Assembly (NCBI RefSeq): GCF_003818115.1
Contig: NZ_RPOI01000025.1
Span: forward strand, 1 to 64,000
Reading direction: 5' to 3'
Source of the DNA: Citrobacter youngae
Lineage (GTDB): Bacteria; Pseudomonadota; Gammaproteobacteria; Enterobacterales; Enterobacteriaceae
Length of the DNA: 64,000 nucleotides
The position numbers were made by a program, and so were the translations under genes. Within the stretch, counting starts at the first letter, position 1. Every line of letters begins with the position of its first letter. This document shows positions 1-9,041 of the stretch, piece after piece. The notes beneath the pieces were generated by a model, which was given only the letters and a program-made list of their open reading frames with translations, made no database searches and had not been told where the DNA came from.

Positions 1-44
1 TTTTTGTCTGTTTTTGATCGTATTTGTAATTTATGGTCAAAAAA

Positions 45-110
45 TTGACAGCCGTCACTTTTTAAACATTTTGTGAAATTAAAATGATCCCATCTTGAAA
101 CGCCTAAGGA
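45..110 (+). promoter_or_regulatory. Candidate promoter and leader of yihV
   Basis: A perfect -35 hexamer TTGACA lies at 45-50, but the matching -10 region (about 67-73) is poor. The surrounding 100 bases are very A+T-rich. AAGGA at 106-110 is the ribosome binding site for the gene that follows. In E. coli this region is bound by CsqR, the regulator encoded just downstream; no operator could be pinned down here. Confidence 0.35.
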
Positions 111-116
111 ATGACC

Positions 117-1013
117 ATGATTCGTGTTGCTTGTGTGGGTATTACCGTGATGGATCGCATCTATTACGTAGAAGGTTTACCGACTGAAGGAGGTAAATAT
201 GTGGCGAAGCGCTATACCGAAGTGGGCGGCGGGCCTGCTGCAACGGCCGCAGTGGCTGCAGCGAAGCTGGGCGCGCAGGTGGACTTTATTGGCCGTGTGG
301 GCGATGACGACACCGGAAACAGCCTGCTGGCGGAGCTGGAATCCCTGGGGGTAAACACCCGCTACACCCGGCGCTATGCGGGGGCAAAGTCTTCACAATC
401 GGCGATTATGGTGGATGCGCAAGGGGAGCGTATTATCGTTAACTACCCCAGCCCGGACTTACTGCATGACGCTGACTGGCTCAACGAGATCGATTTTTCT
501 CAGTGGGATGTGGTTCTGGCGGATGTTCGCTGGCACGAAGGCGCCAGGCAGGCGTTCACGCTGGCGCGTCGGGCGGGAGTGATGACGGTACTGGATGGTG
601 ACGTCACGCCACAAGATATCAGTGAGCTGGTGGCGTTGAGCGATCATGCGGCGTTCTCTGAACCGGGTCTGGCGCGTTTAACCGGGATAACCGATCCTGT
701 CGTTGGACTAAAAAAATCGCAAACGCTCACAAATGGTCATGTTTATGTGACGCGTGGCAGTGAGGGCTGTGACTGGATAAAAAATAATACGTTGCAGCAT
801 CAATCTGGATTTAAAGTCGACGTTGTGGATACTACGGGGGCCGGAGACGTTTTCCACGGTGCGCTTGCATTCAGCCTGGCGGGTGGTGATGCCCCGGAAG
901 ACGCGGTCAGGTTCGCCAGTGGGGTTGCTGCGCTAAAATGCACGCGTCCGGGAGGAAGGGCTGGAATCCCTGACTGTGATCAAACCCGATCTTTTCTGTC
1001 ACTTTTTGTATAA
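117..1013 (+). CDS. yihV: Sulfofructose kinase (PfkB family)
   Basis: This cytoplasmic sugar kinase phosphorylates 6-deoxy-6-sulfofructose, the third step of sulfoglycolysis of sulfoquinovose. The 298-residue product has the PfkB signatures: a glycine-rich N-terminal motif near residues 37-45 and the C-terminal DTTGAGD motif around 238-244, with Asp244 as the expected catalytic base. It closely matches E. coli YihV in length and sequence as remembered. An ATG at 111 also exists, but AAGGA ends at 110 with no spacing, so the ATG at 117 (six-base spacing) is preferred. It is followed on the same strand by the regulator gene csqR after 33 bases. The rest of the sulfoquinovose cluster would lie to the left of the window. 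Confidence 0.93.
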   Translation: MIRVACVGITVMDRIYYVEGLPTEGGKYVAKRYTEVGGGPAATAAVAAAKLGAQVDFIGRVGDDDTGNSLLAELESLGVNTRYTRRYAGAKSSQSAIMVDAQGERIIVNYPSPDLLHDADWLNEIDFSQWDVVLADVRWHEGARQAFTLARRAGVMTVLDGDVTPQDISELVALSDHAAFSEPGLARLTGITDPVVGLKKSQTLTNGHVYVTRGSEGCDWIKNNTLQHQSGFKVDVVDTTGAGDVFHGALAFSLAGGDAPEDAVRFASGVAALKCTRPGGRAGIPDCDQTRSFLSLFV

Positions 1014-1046
1014 AATGCCAGGGCAATGGTTTTTCGAGGAAATTTC

Positions 1047-1850
1047 ATGAGTCTTACCGAACTGACCGGTAACCCGCGGCACGATCAGCTGTTGATGCTG
1101 ATTAGCGAGCGCGGTTATATGAATATCGACGAGCTGGCCAGCCTGCTGGACGTGTCCACGCAGACCGTGCGTCGTGATATTCGTAAACTCAGCGAGCAGG
1201 GATTAATTACGCGTCATCATGGTGGCGCGGGCAGAGCCTCCAGCGTGGTGAATACGGCTTTTGAGCAGCGTGAAGTCTCGTGGACGGAAGAGAAGAAAGC
1301 CATCGCAGAGGCGGTGGCTGACTATATTCCTGACGGTTCGACGGTGTTTATTACCATAGGCACCACCGTGGAGCAGGTGGCCCGCGCGCTGTTAAACCAT
1401 AACCATTTGCGCATCATCACCAACAGCCTGCGCGTGGCGCATATTCTGTATAACAATCCGCGTTTTGAAGTCATGGTGCCGGGGGGAACGTTACGCCCGC
1501 ACAACAGCGGCATCATTGGTCCTTCTGCCTCGGCATTTGTCGCTGATTTTCGGGCCGACTACCTGGTTACCAGTGTTGGCGCGATTGAAAGTGACGGCGC
1601 GCTGCTGGAGTTTGATGTTAACGAGGCCAGCGTAGTGAAAACGATGATGTCCCATTCAAGACACATTCTGCTGGCAGCGGATCATACGAAATATACGGCT
1701 TCTGCCGCGGTAGAAATTGGTAATGTGTCGCAGGTAACTGCGCTGTTTACTGATGAATACCCAGGTCCGGCATTGCACAATTTACTCCAGTCACAGCAGG
1801 TAGAAATTGTGCAGGTGAGTCCTTCACAGGATGATGCTCTGGCCGTGTAA
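1047..1850 (+). CDS. csqR: DeoR-family regulator of sulfoquinovose genes, CsqR
   Basis: A 267-residue DNA-binding regulator, the YihW protein of E. coli. It represses the sulfoquinovose degradation genes until a sugar effector binds. Residues about 11-60 form the DeoR winged helix-turn-helix, including the VSTQTVRRDI recognition helix. The rest is the DeoRC sugar-phosphate sensing domain. An upstream in-frame ATG at 1026 is rejected because GAGGA at 1036-1040 sits six bases before the ATG at 1047, and the product then begins MSLTELTGN as in E. coli. It is probably co-transcribed with yihV. Confidence 0.92.
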   Translation: MSLTELTGNPRHDQLLMLISERGYMNIDELASLLDVSTQTVRRDIRKLSEQGLITRHHGGAGRASSVVNTAFEQREVSWTEEKKAIAEAVADYIPDGSTVFITIGTTVEQVARALLNHNHLRIITNSLRVAHILYNNPRFEVMVPGGTLRPHNSGIIGPSASAFVADFRADYLVTSVGAIESDGALLEFDVNEASVVKTMMSHSRHILLAADHTKYTASAAVEIGNVSQVTALFTDEYPGPALHNLLQSQQVEIVQVSPSQDDALAV

Positions 1851-1955
1851 TTCTTCCCAATGATGGCCCGATAACTTCGCAGCCATCACTCTCGCATAGT
1901 CAAACTTCTCCTTTCCCGCTACAGTTATTCATCCACGGCGAATAAGGAGAAGGGC

Positions 1956-2555
1956 ATGCTCTATATCTTTGATTTGGGTAATGTGATTGTCGATATCGAC
2001 TTCAACCGCGTGTTGGGCACATGGAGCGATCTAAGTCGTGTACCGTTGGCTTCGCTAAAGCAAAGTTTCACCATGGGAGAGGCTTTTCACCAGCACGAGC
2101 GAGGCGAAATAACGGATGAAGCCTTTGCCGAGGCGCTATGTCATGAGATGGCGCTGCCGCTAAGTTACGAGCAGTTCTCTCACGGCTGGCAGGCCGTGTT
2201 TGTCGCCTTGCGCCCTGAGGTTATCGACATCATGCATAAGCTGCGTGAGCAGGGGCATCGTGTCGTTGTGTTATCAAATACTAACCGCCTGCACACCACG
2301 TTTTGGCCGGATGAATACCCCGAGATCCGTCAGGCTGCTGACCATATTTATCTTTCCCAGGACCTGGGCATGCGTAAACCGGAAGCGCGAATTTACCAGC
2401 ACGTCCTGCAGTCTGAAGGTTTTTCTGCGCAGGATACGGTCTTTTTTGACGATAACGCCGATAATATTGAAGGGGCTAACCGGTTAGGGATCACCAGTAT
2501 CCAGGTCGTCGATAAAAAGACCATTCCTGACTATTTCGCGACGTTGTTATGCTAA
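1956..2555 (+). CDS. yihX: HAD-like sugar phosphatase YihX (alpha-D-glucose-1-phosphate phosphatase)
   Basis: A 199-residue haloacid-dehalogenase-fold phosphatase. In E. coli the family member hydrolyses alpha-D-glucose 1-phosphate. The four HAD motifs are visible: the nucleophile Asp6 in [14 protein letters not shown] as motif II, the lysine of RKPEARIY as motif III, and FFDDNADN as motif IV. AAGGAGAAGG at 1944-1953 is a strong ribosome binding site. It starts a four-gene run (yihX, rbn, dtd, fabY) in which each gene overlaps the next by 4-7 bases, so the genes are probably translationally coupled. The length equals that of E. coli YihX. Confidence 0.93.
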   Translation: MLYIFDLGNVIVDIDFNRVLGTWSDLSRVPLASLKQSFTMGEAFHQHERGEITDEAFAEALCHEMALPLSYEQFSHGWQAVFVALRPEVIDIMHKLREQGHRVVVLSNTNRLHTTFWPDEYPEIRQAADHIYLSQDLGMRKPEARIYQHVLQSEGFSAQDTVFFDDNADNIEGANRLGITSIQVVDKKTIPDYFATLLC

Positions 2556-3421
2556 AAAATGTTCAGCAGCAAGCCAGGCATCATACGCGTCCTGTACGAG
2601 ACTGGCTGAAGCTATTATGGCTACGGATTGATGAGGACAACATGACGACGCTGGCAGGGAATCTTGCCTACGTTTCATTGCTCTCATTAGTGCCGCTTAT
2701 TGCCGTCGTATTTGCGCTTTTCGCCGCATTTCCGATGTTTTCCGACGTCAGTGTCCAGCTACGTCATTTTATTTTCGCAAACTTTATCCCGGCGACGGGA
2801 GACGTCATTCAACGTTATATCGAACAGTTTGTCGCCAATTCGAACAAAATGACGGCAGTCGGGGCATGCGGGCTGATTGTCACAGCATTATTGCTGATGT
2901 ATGCCATTGATAACGCTCTGAATACTATCTGGCGCAGCAGGCGCACGCGTCCCAAAGTTTACTCTTTCGCCGTCTACTGGATGATTTTAACGCTGGGGCC
3001 GCTGCTGGCGGGAGCCAGTCTGGCGATCAGCTCTTATCTGTTGTCATTGCGCTGGGCCAGCGATCTCAACACGGTGATTGATAACGTCCTGCGTATTTTC
3101 CCGCTGGTACTTTCCTGGCTCTCGTTCTGGCTGCTTTACAGCATCGTACCGACTACGCGTGTACCCAACCGTGATGCGGTTATTGGTGCCTTTGTGGCTG
3201 CTGTGTTGTTCGAAGCCGGAAAGAAAGGATTTGCGCTCTACATCACGATGTTCCCGTCTTATCAGCTCATTTACGGCGTCCTGGCGGTGATCCCCATTTT
3301 ATTCGTCTGGGTTTACTGGACGTGGTGTATCGTCTTGCTAGGCGCGGAAATAACTGTCACTCTCGGGGAATACCGCAAACTTAAACAAGCCGCAGAACAA
3401 GAAGAAGCAGAGCAACCATGA
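2549..3421 (+). CDS. yihY: YihY/BrkB family inner membrane protein
   Basis: A 290-residue polytopic inner membrane protein with about six hydrophobic segments. These start near residues 35-60 and continue through 97-120, 136-165, 182-200, 210-230 and 245-270. It was once called ribonuclease BN (rbn), an assignment later moved to another gene; its true function is unknown. It overlaps yihX by 7 bases and dtd by 4, so it is part of the same operon. The C-terminus is a charged glutamate-rich tail. Identity is certain at family level, but no function is claimed. Confidence 0.9.
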   Translation: MLKNVQQQARHHTRPVRDWLKLLWLRIDEDNMTTLAGNLAYVSLLSLVPLIAVVFALFAAFPMFSDVSVQLRHFIFANFIPATGDVIQRYIEQFVANSNKMTAVGACGLIVTALLLMYAIDNALNTIWRSRRTRPKVYSFAVYWMILTLGPLLAGASLAISSYLLSLRWASDLNTVIDNVLRIFPLVLSWLSFWLLYSIVPTTRVPNRDAVIGAFVAAVLFEAGKKGFALYITMFPSYQLIYGVLAVIPILFVWVYWTWCIVLLGAEITVTLGEYRKLKQAAEQEEAEQP

Positions 3422-3855
3422 TTGCATTAATTCAGCGCGTAACCCGTGCCAGCGTCACCGTGGAGGGCGAGGTGACGGGTGAAATTGGCCCAGGACTTTT
3501 GGTCCTGTTAGGTGTCGAAAGGGATGATGACGAACAGAAAGCGAATCGCCTGTGCGAGCGCGTACTCGGCTATCGAATCTTTAGCGATGCCGAAGGCAAA
3601 ATGAACCTCAACGTGCAGCAGTCAGGCGGCAGCGTGCTGGTGGTTTCACAGTTTACGCTGGCGGCAGATACCGAACGCGGCATGCGCCCGGGGTTTTCGA
3701 AAGGCGCAGCACCCGAGCGGGCAGAAGCGCTGTATGAGTACTTTGTTGAGCGTTGCCGCCAACAGGAAATGAATACGCAAACCGGGCGATTCGCTGCTGA
3801 TATGCAGGTTTCGCTGGTTAATGATGGCCCCGTGACGTTCTGGTTACAAGTATGA
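3418..3855 (+). CDS. dtd: D-aminoacyl-tRNA deacylase
   Basis: This 145-residue homodimeric enzyme removes D-amino acids wrongly attached to tRNA and also clears glycine from tRNA-Ala, so it proofreads translation. The two family motifs are at the expected residues: SQFTL at 77-81 and the cross-subunit NDGPVT motif with Gly137-Pro138. The start codon overlaps the end of the membrane protein gene (ATGA at 3418-3421) and its stop overlaps fabY in the same manner. Length is as in E. coli. Confidence 0.96.
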   Translation: MIALIQRVTRASVTVEGEVTGEIGPGLLVLLGVERDDDEQKANRLCERVLGYRIFSDAEGKMNLNVQQSGGSVLVVSQFTLAADTERGMRPGFSKGAAPERAEALYEYFVERCRQQEMNTQTGRFAADMQVSLVNDGPVTFWLQV

Positions 3856-4841
3856 ACCAGCTTCCGGCGTGGTCGCGGGTAACAAGAGAGAATACAACTA
3901 TGTATCACCTTCGAGTACCGCAAACAGAAGAAGAATTGGAGCGCTACTACCAGTTTCGCTGGGAGATGCTGCGTAAACCATTGCACCAGCCAAAAGGCTC
4001 CGAACGGGATGCCTGGGACGCGATGGCGCATCACCAGATGGTGGTGGACGAAGAGGGGAATCTGGTTGCGGTAGGGCGTCTGTATATCAATGCGGATAAC
4101 GAAGCTTCCATACGCTTTATGGCAGTAGACCCTTCCGTGCAAGAGAAAGGGTTGGGCACGCTGATGGCGATGACTCTGGAGTCTGTGGCGCGTCAGGAAG
4201 GGGTCAAGCGCGTCACCTGTAGCGCCCGTGAAGATGCGGTCGAATTTTTCGCCAAGCTCGGTTTTGTGAGCCAGGGGGAAATCACCACGCCGCAAACCAC
4301 GCCGGTGCGCCACTTTTTGATGATTAAGCCCATTGCGACGCTGGACGATATTCTCCATCGCGGGGACTGGTGCGGACAGCTACAACAAGCCTGGTACGAA
4401 CATATTCCATTGAGTGAGAAAATGGGCGTGCGTATTCAGCAGTACACCGGGCAGAAATTTATTACCACGATGCCCGAAACGGGCAATCAGAATCCGCACC
4501 ACACGCTGTTTGCCGGAAGCCTGTTTTCACTGGCGACGCTAACGGGCTGGGGACTTATCTGGCTGATGCTGCGTGAGCGTCATCTGGGGGGAACGATTAT
4601 CCTCGCCGATGCGCATATCCGCTACAGCAGGCCAATCACCGGGAAACCAACTGCTATTGCCGATCTGGGCTCGCTGAGCGGTGATCTTGATCGTCTGGCA
4701 AGAGGCCGCAAGGCGCGCGTGCAGATGCAGGTCGGGGTATTTGGCGATGACACGGCGGGCGTCGTGTTTGAAGGTACTTACATTGTGCTACCCGCAAAAC
4801 CGTTTGGCGCATATGAAGAGGGCGGTAACGAGGAAGAGTAG
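3852..4841 (+). CDS. fabY: Probable acyltransferase FabY (YiiD), GNAT plus hot-dog domains
   Basis: A 329-residue two-domain protein. The N-terminal part (about 17-155) is a GNAT acyltransferase with a [11 protein letters not shown] acetyl-CoA-binding loop. The C-terminal part (about 180-320) is the YiiD_C thioesterase-like hot-dog domain. In E. coli it supports initiation of fatty acid synthesis when FabH is missing. The ATG at 3852 overlaps the dtd stop codon. A second ATG at 3901 would begin at MYHLRVPQ, and either could be used; the longer form matches the E. coli annotation. It is the last gene of the yihX run. Confidence 0.9.
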   Translation: MNQLPAWSRVTRENTTMYHLRVPQTEEELERYYQFRWEMLRKPLHQPKGSERDAWDAMAHHQMVVDEEGNLVAVGRLYINADNEASIRFMAVDPSVQEKGLGTLMAMTLESVARQEGVKRVTCSAREDAVEFFAKLGFVSQGEITTPQTTPVRHFLMIKPIATLDDILHRGDWCGQLQQAWYEHIPLSEKMGVRIQQYTGQKFITTMPETGNQNPHHTLFAGSLFSLATLTGWGLIWLMLRERHLGGTIILADAHIRYSRPITGKPTAIADLGSLSGDLDRLARGRKARVQMQVGVFGDDTAGVVFEGTYIVLPAKPFGAYEEGGNEEE

Positions 4842-4852
4842 GGGGATACCCT

Positions 4853-5299
4853 CTACTCGATAAATGCATCTGCCGGAAGTTTAAAGCGTTCTGCAAGCGC
4901 TTTAATATGGCTTACAGTCAGTGCTCTACGGCCATTTAGGATGTTGCTGACGTTCGATTTAGAACCAAGTTCGTTGGCGAGGTCGGTGGCTTTTAATCCG
5001 TACTGATCCATGAGCGTACGCAATACGGAAACGCCAGAGGGGATTTGTTTCAGGTGTTGATTGAGCGCTCTGAATTCTGGTGCATATTTTTCGTATTCAC
5101 TGATTCGGGCACTGAGTAATTCAAATAGCGGGTTTTCAAGATCGTCGTGGTCAACCAGAAACTCTACTAGCGCTAGTGCCCTTCGATACTCCGTTTCATT
5201 ACGTTCTTCCCCCAAAAGCGGGATGGTTTTTACAGCACAACTGAAGGTATCAACGATCTTTTTTGCGCTGGCTGCGTCCATATGACGATGAGATCTCAT
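4853..5299 (-). CDS. higA: HigA-type antitoxin (XRE helix-turn-helix)
   Basis: A protein of up to 148 residues whose C-terminal half carries an XRE helix-turn-helix (about residues 95-145: LKATDLANELGSKSNVSNIL). This layout is typical of HigA antitoxins, which bind the toxin and repress their own operon. It follows the toxin gene, with ATGA overlap at 5296-5299, the toxin-first order of higBA. A second start at 5281 (MDAASAKK) is possible and cannot be excluded. No counterpart is known to me at this site in E. coli K-12. Confidence 0.88.
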   Translation of the reverse strand: MRSHRHMDAASAKKIVDTFSCAVKTIPLLGEERNETEYRRALALVEFLVDHDDLENPLFELLSARISEYEKYAPEFRALNQHLKQIPSGVSVLRTLMDQYGLKATDLANELGSKSNVSNILNGRRALTVSHIKALAERFKLPADAFIE

Positions 5300-5607
5300 T
5301 CTTTATGGCCCCGATAATATTCTGTCAGTTTGTCATATTCGGCGTGGAGAACGATATGCTTCACAAATACTTTATGTAACCTGAAATCTATGTAGGCAAT
5401 GAGTCTCAGGTTGTTACCAGAAACATCAATTACCCACCATTTATTCCTGTACTTAAAATTATCAAGAGAAGGAATATACTGTTTCATCTCTTCAGGGTGA
5501 TTGAATGTTTTTTTCTCCAAAACATTCAGCAACTCAGAGAGAGCAAGCCCATGGTTTGGATACATGAGCATACCCTCATTGAATGGTTTTCGGCTGATAA
5601 CATGCAC
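5296..5607 (-). CDS. higB: HigB-type toxin (RelE-like mRNA interferase)
   Basis: This 103-residue protein resembles HigB toxins, which cut mRNA at the ribosome. It starts with the family's MHVISRKPF opening and carries PSLDNFKYRNKWWVIDVSGN, followed by a conserved basic and histidine-rich end (VKHIVLHAEYDKL). The start is GTG at 5605-5607: the only upstream in-frame codons before a stop are not starts, and a GGA lies eight bases before the GTG. It is the first gene of a two-gene operon with higA. Confidence 0.88.
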   Translation of the reverse strand: MHVISRKPFNEGMLMYPNHGLALSELLNVLEKKTFNHPEEMKQYIPSLDNFKYRNKWWVIDVSGNNLRLIAYIDFRLHKVFVKHIVLHAEYDKLTEYYRGHKE

Positions 5608-5626
5608 GATGTAGTTCCATTACATA

Positions 5627-5681
5627 GTTTTCAACCTGAAAACAATCTAACGCAATGCCATCATGTTTTCAAGTTGAAAAC
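5627..5681 (-). promoter_or_regulatory. Twin palindromic operators of higBA
   Basis: Two 17-base inverted repeats lie upstream of higB: 5627-5643 (GTTTTCA, 3-base centre, TGAAAAC, perfect arms) and 5665-5681 (the same arms, different centre). Their centres are 38 bases apart. They sit where the higBA promoter should be and are the likely binding sites for HigA. The regulatory role is inferred. Confidence 0.7.
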
Positions 5682-5692
5682 AACATTGAATA

Positions 5693-6622
5693 TTAAGAAA
5701 TTATCTCCGCTGATGGGCTTCTAACACGCCAGGCCACGTCGCGCATTGCGTTTCGCGCTGTCTGGCTTACGCCTCCTAACTGAAAAAATCCGTGGATAAC
5801 GCCGGGATAGCGCTGACAGGTGCAGTCCACACCTTGCTTCTGGAGCTGGTGAAACAGGGCCTCTCCTTCATCGCACAGTGGGTCAAATTCAGCGGTAATG
5901 ATGTGCGTGGGCGGCAAGCCGTTGAAGTCTTCACGCCAGAGTGGGCTGACTTCGGGATGCAATGGATCGGTTTTCGGCATATACATTTCGTAGCCCGAAA
6001 GCAGCGTGTCGCGGGTGATAATGTAATCCTGTCCATTATGGTCATAGCTCGCAAACCTGGCGGTTGCGTCCAGCATCGGGTAGATCAGCATAAGCTGTGC
6101 AGGTTGCCATTGCCTGGCCGCTTTCAGGCGTAGTGCTGTGACCAGCGCCAGGTGCCCGCCCGCGCTGTCGCCAGCAAGGGTTATGCGCTCGCGATCGACT
6201 CCCAGTTTCTGGGCATATTTCCAGATGATATTGGCCCCGGTTTCAGCATCGTTATGTGCTGCCGGGAAAGTATGCTCTGGCGCAAGGCGGTACTGTACTG
6301 CAATGACCCTACAGCCGCTGAACCAGGCGAGCTGCCTTAGTTGGTTATCATGCGTAGCAAACCCACCGCTGACAAAACATCCGCCATGATAGTAAATGAC
6401 GCAGGGCAGCGTTTCCACAGAGTTAAGAGGCGAAACAACGCGAAGCGTCATGGTATCGAGTTCAATATCTTCAACCTGTACGCGGGTTTCAGTTTCTCCG
6501 GCCAGCGCCGTACTGGCAATATAGCCCGCTCTCCGGTCATCAATATTCTGTTCGCGGGAAGAAGGGCGTCCCGCCGCGATAAATGCCTCAACTAACTGCG
6601 CAATCCCGCTTTCCAGTGCCAT
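5693..6622 (-). CDS. Alpha/beta hydrolase of the hormone-sensitive lipase family
   Basis: A 309-residue esterase or lipase of the HSL family. The oxyanion-hole motif is HGGC at residues 79-82 (usually HGGG or HGGA), the nucleophile is Ser153 in GDSAGG, and the rest of the triad is Asp247 (EFDPL) and His277 (HGF). There is no signal peptide, so it is probably cytoplasmic; the substrate is unknown. It resembles E. coli Aes in family and size. It lies between two toxin-antitoxin pairs, in an accessory segment between fabY and fdhE. Its start codon at 6622 lacks a strong ribosome binding site. Confidence 0.85.
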   Translation of the reverse strand: MALESGIAQLVEAFIAAGRPSSREQNIDDRRAGYIASTALAGETETRVQVEDIELDTMTLRVVSPLNSVETLPCVIYYHGGCFVSGGFATHDNQLRQLAWFSGCRVIAVQYRLAPEHTFPAAHNDAETGANIIWKYAQKLGVDRERITLAGDSAGGHLALVTALRLKAARQWQPAQLMLIYPMLDATARFASYDHNGQDYIITRDTLLSGYEMYMPKTDPLHPEVSPLWREDFNGLPPTHIITAEFDPLCDEGEALFHQLQKQGVDCTCQRYPGVIHGFFQLGGVSQTARNAMRDVAWRVRSPSAEIIS

Positions 6623-6803
6623 TTTTAAATACTCTTATCTGTATGGATATACAGGTTTATAACCTGGATACTCACAAATGAAAATGGGAAAAAAAGGGGC
6701 GTTATGATTCTGGAAAGCGGCTCGCAAAAGTAAAAATCGTTCACGTGAAAGCTATTTTCTCGCTTTTTTCAGGTGTATGTTGTGTGGAAATTAATCGCTG
6801 ATG

Positions 6804-6820
6804 ATATACTGGAGGTATAT
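6804..6820 (+). promoter_or_regulatory. Palindrome over the vapB promoter and ribosome binding site
   Basis: ATATAC, a five-base centre and GTATAT form a perfect inverted repeat. Its left arm contains a -10 hexamer TATACT (6805-6810) and its right half covers the GGAGGT ribosome binding site (6811-6816). It is a likely operator for autorepression by the antitoxin. A -35 element is not clear. Confidence 0.5.
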
Positions 6821-7069
6821 ATGAGTATGATGGCTGGGATGGATATGGGCAGAATTTTACTCGATTTATCAGATGAAGTGATTAAACGTCTTGATGATCT
6901 CAAGGTGCAGCGCAACCTGCCGCGAGCAGAACTTTTACGGGAGGCCGTTGAACAGTATCTTGAGAGGCAGGAACAGGCTGAAACGACTATTTCCAGCGCT
7001 CTCGGACTCTGGAAAGGTTGTGAAGAAGATGGCGTTGAGTACCAGCGCAAACTTCGTGAGGAATGGTAA
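6821..7069 (+). CDS. vapB: VapB-type antitoxin, ribbon-helix-helix
   Basis: An 82-residue protein whose N-terminal part ([16 protein letters not shown], then [12 protein letters not shown]) is a ribbon-helix-helix DNA-binding domain. The C-terminal part, ending SALGLWKG and a charged helix, is the usual toxin-binding tail. GGAGGT at 6811-6816 selects the ATG at 6821, although four further in-frame ATG codons follow closely. The stop codon overlaps the toxin start (TAATG at 7067-7071). The N-terminus resembles E. coli YiiE, which occupies this place in K-12, but there no PIN toxin is recalled next to it. Confidence 0.85.
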   Translation: MSMMAGMDMGRILLDLSDEVIKRLDDLKVQRNLPRAELLREAVEQYLERQEQAETTISSALGLWKGCEEDGVEYQRKLREEW

Positions 7070-7443
7070 TGGTCAAAGGATCCGCGCTTTTTGATACCAA
7101 CATCCTCATCGACCTGTTTAGTGGACGGAGTGAAGCAAAGCAAGCGATAGAAACATGGCCGCCGCAGAATGCGATCAGCCTTATCACCTGGATGGAAGTG
7201 ATGGTTGGGGCAAAGAAATACCATCAGGAATCCCGCACACGCGTTGCGTTGAGCGCTTTTAACGTGATCGGCGTTTCACAGGATATTGCTGAACGAAGCG
7301 TGAGTATCAGGCAGGAATATGGGATGAAATTGCCGGATGCCATTATTCTGGCAACAGCACAGATTCATCGTCTTACGCTGGTTACGCGAAATACTAAGGA
7401 TTTTGCAGGCCTATCCGGTGTGGTCACACCGTATACATTATAA
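7069..7443 (+). CDS. vapC: VapC-type toxin, PIN-domain ribonuclease
   Basis: A 124-residue PIN-domain protein. The acidic active-site residues are present: Asp9 (LFDTN), Glu43 (WMEVMVG), Asp90 (LPDAIILA) and Asp111 (TKDF). VapC enzymes cut specific tRNAs or rRNA. GAGGA at 7058-7062 favours the ATG at 7069 over the upstream ATG at 7063. The gene is coupled to vapB by a TAATG overlap. All catalytic residues are intact, so it looks functional. Confidence 0.9.
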   Translation: MVKGSALFDTNILIDLFSGRSEAKQAIETWPPQNAISLITWMEVMVGAKKYHQESRTRVALSAFNVIGVSQDIAERSVSIRQEYGMKLPDAIILATAQIHRLTLVTRNTKDFAGLSGVVTPYTL

Positions 7444-7479
7444 CCCGGGCGACCTACGCCGCCCGGTAGTGTGAAGACC

Positions 7480-8409
7480 TTACTCCCCTTCACCCGGGAA
7501 CAGGAACGGGTTGATGGAACTGCGGGCAAAGCCCTCCTGCTCCATGTGCGCGTCCAGCATCAGTGAAGCGAGATCGTCGGCCACGGCTTCGACTTTCGGG
7601 TCTTTTTCCTGATAGAGAATCTTCAGGTAAGTCCCGCAGTCGCCGCAGCTTTCAGCTTTGATTGCCGCCTGTTCGTTATCCAGTGACCAGTAGTTCAAAT
7701 CACGGCTCTGCTCGCAGTTGCTGCACTTCACGCGCACCACGTGCCACTCGGTTTCGCACAGGTTGCAGTGCAGATAACGCAGACCCTGGGTGGTACCGAT
7801 TTGCACCATGCTGGAGACCGGCATTGAACCACACACCGGGCAGTACTGACGCTGTTCACCGTATTCCGCACGGGCTTTGCCGGGGATCAGGCTCGCCATC
7901 TGCGCCCAGTAGAGCGACAGGGCAGCCCAAATGAACGGTGCTTTATCGCTGCTGACGGAGGAAAAATCAGAGGCAAACAGCGCGCTGGCCATCAGCTCCA
8001 GCTCCTGCTCTGAGGCTTTTTCCAGATTCTCGATCACGGCGAGCGCCGGACCGCTCATCTCTGGCTTCAGCTCAGCAATCAACGACTGCAGCAGCTTTTG
8101 CCAGTGCTTGTCGCGTGGCAGGACGTGGATATCCAGCGGCGGTTTGCCCTGATCGTTCGCTTCTTTGATGCGCGCGGTCAGATCCATCTGCAGCGGATGG
8201 TCGTACAGCACCACTTCCTGCGCGTGGGCGATCAGCGCGGCAAAGCGCAGGTAGTCGCCCAGCGGGTTGTTCTCGGCCAGCTCGCGCAGGCGCTCAGCGC
8301 GGCGGTTATACAAATTTTTGAGTCTGGGGAATAATAACGGCGGAATCATATCCGCCGTGCGTTTCTCGCTCTTCTCCAGCTCATCTTGCGGGATTATGCG
8401 AATACTCAT
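7480..8409 (-). CDS. fdhE: Formate dehydrogenase accessory protein FdhE
   Basis: A 309-residue cytoplasmic protein needed for assembly and activity of the respiratory formate dehydrogenases. The C-terminal half has four CxxC pairs (YCPVCG, HCNLCE, KCSNCE, SCGDCG) that form rubredoxin-like metal sites. The length equals E. coli FdhE. It is the last gene of fdoGHI-fdhE, and its ATG overlaps the fdoI stop by four bases (8406-8409). Confidence 0.96.
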   Translation of the reverse strand: MSIRIIPQDELEKSEKRTADMIPPLLFPRLKNLYNRRAERLRELAENNPLGDYLRFAALIAHAQEVVLYDHPLQMDLTARIKEANDQGKPPLDIHVLPRDKHWQKLLQSLIAELKPEMSGPALAVIENLEKASEQELELMASALFASDFSSVSSDKAPFIWAALSLYWAQMASLIPGKARAEYGEQRQYCPVCGSMPVSSMVQIGTTQGLRYLHCNLCETEWHVVRVKCSNCEQSRDLNYWSLDNEQAAIKAESCGDCGTYLKILYQEKDPKVEAVADDLASLMLDAHMEQEGFARSSINPFLFPGEGE

Positions 8410-9041
8410 TCAGTTTTCTTTTCCGTTGTCTTTCGGACTTCACGGTACCAGCGCGGGTGATGTTTCTTCGCCCATGAACTGGTAACCCATCCTTCCACCA
8501 TCGCGGTAATGGTGCCTTTCACCCAAAGGGCGGCGTAAATGTGCACCATGATAACCACAATTAACGCTACTGCGGCAAATGAATGCAGCATTAACGCGAA
8601 TCGGATCACCGGGATTGAGAAAGCAGGTGCAAAATACGGACGCCAGATGACCACTCCGCTCACCAGCAACAGGACCAGGAAGATAATCGCCGCCCAGAAT
8701 ACGCATTTCTGGCCGAAGTTATAACGTCCCGTGTCACCTACTTCCTCGTTGACGACAATCTTACGAATATTCTTCGCCCAAAAGATATCATCCCGATTGA
8801 TTAGATTGTGGTGCCAGTAACGGAAAAACATGATGATAAACGAGGCAAACATGACAACGCCGACAAACGGGTGCACAATTCGCGCCAGTTGCGGTGTGCC
8901 CATGATGTGCATCAGCCAGTTAAAAGACGGGAAGAGAAAGCCCATCCCGCTCACTGCCGCCAGAATGAAGCAGAAGGCGGTTACCCAGTGGTTGATGCGT
9001 TCCGGCGCCGTGTAGCGCACGATGGTGTCACGTCGTTTCAT
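8406..9041 (-). CDS. fdoI: Formate dehydrogenase-O cytochrome b subunit (gamma)
   Basis: A 211-residue integral membrane subunit with four hydrophobic segments (about 15-40, 52-75, 112-132 and 148-172). It carries two b-type haems ligated by histidines in these helices and passes electrons from the iron-sulfur subunit to quinone. The gene overlaps both neighbours, fdoH and fdhE, by four bases. The length equals E. coli FdoI. Confidence 0.96.
   Translation of the reverse strand: MKRRDTIVRYTAPERINHWVTAFCFILAAVSGMGFLFPSFNWLMHIMGTPQLARIVHPFVGVVMFASFIIMFFRYWHHNLINRDDIFWAKNIRKIVVNEEVGDTGRYNFGQKCVFWAAIIFLVLLLVSGVVIWRPYFAPAFSIPVIRFALMLHSFAAVALIVVIMVHIYAALWVKGTITAMVEGWVTSSWAKKHHPRWYREVRKTTEKKTE

Noticed and set aside
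3570-4358. Minus-strand open frame across dtd and fabY
   Set aside because: It crosses two tightly overlapping real genes and has no domain.
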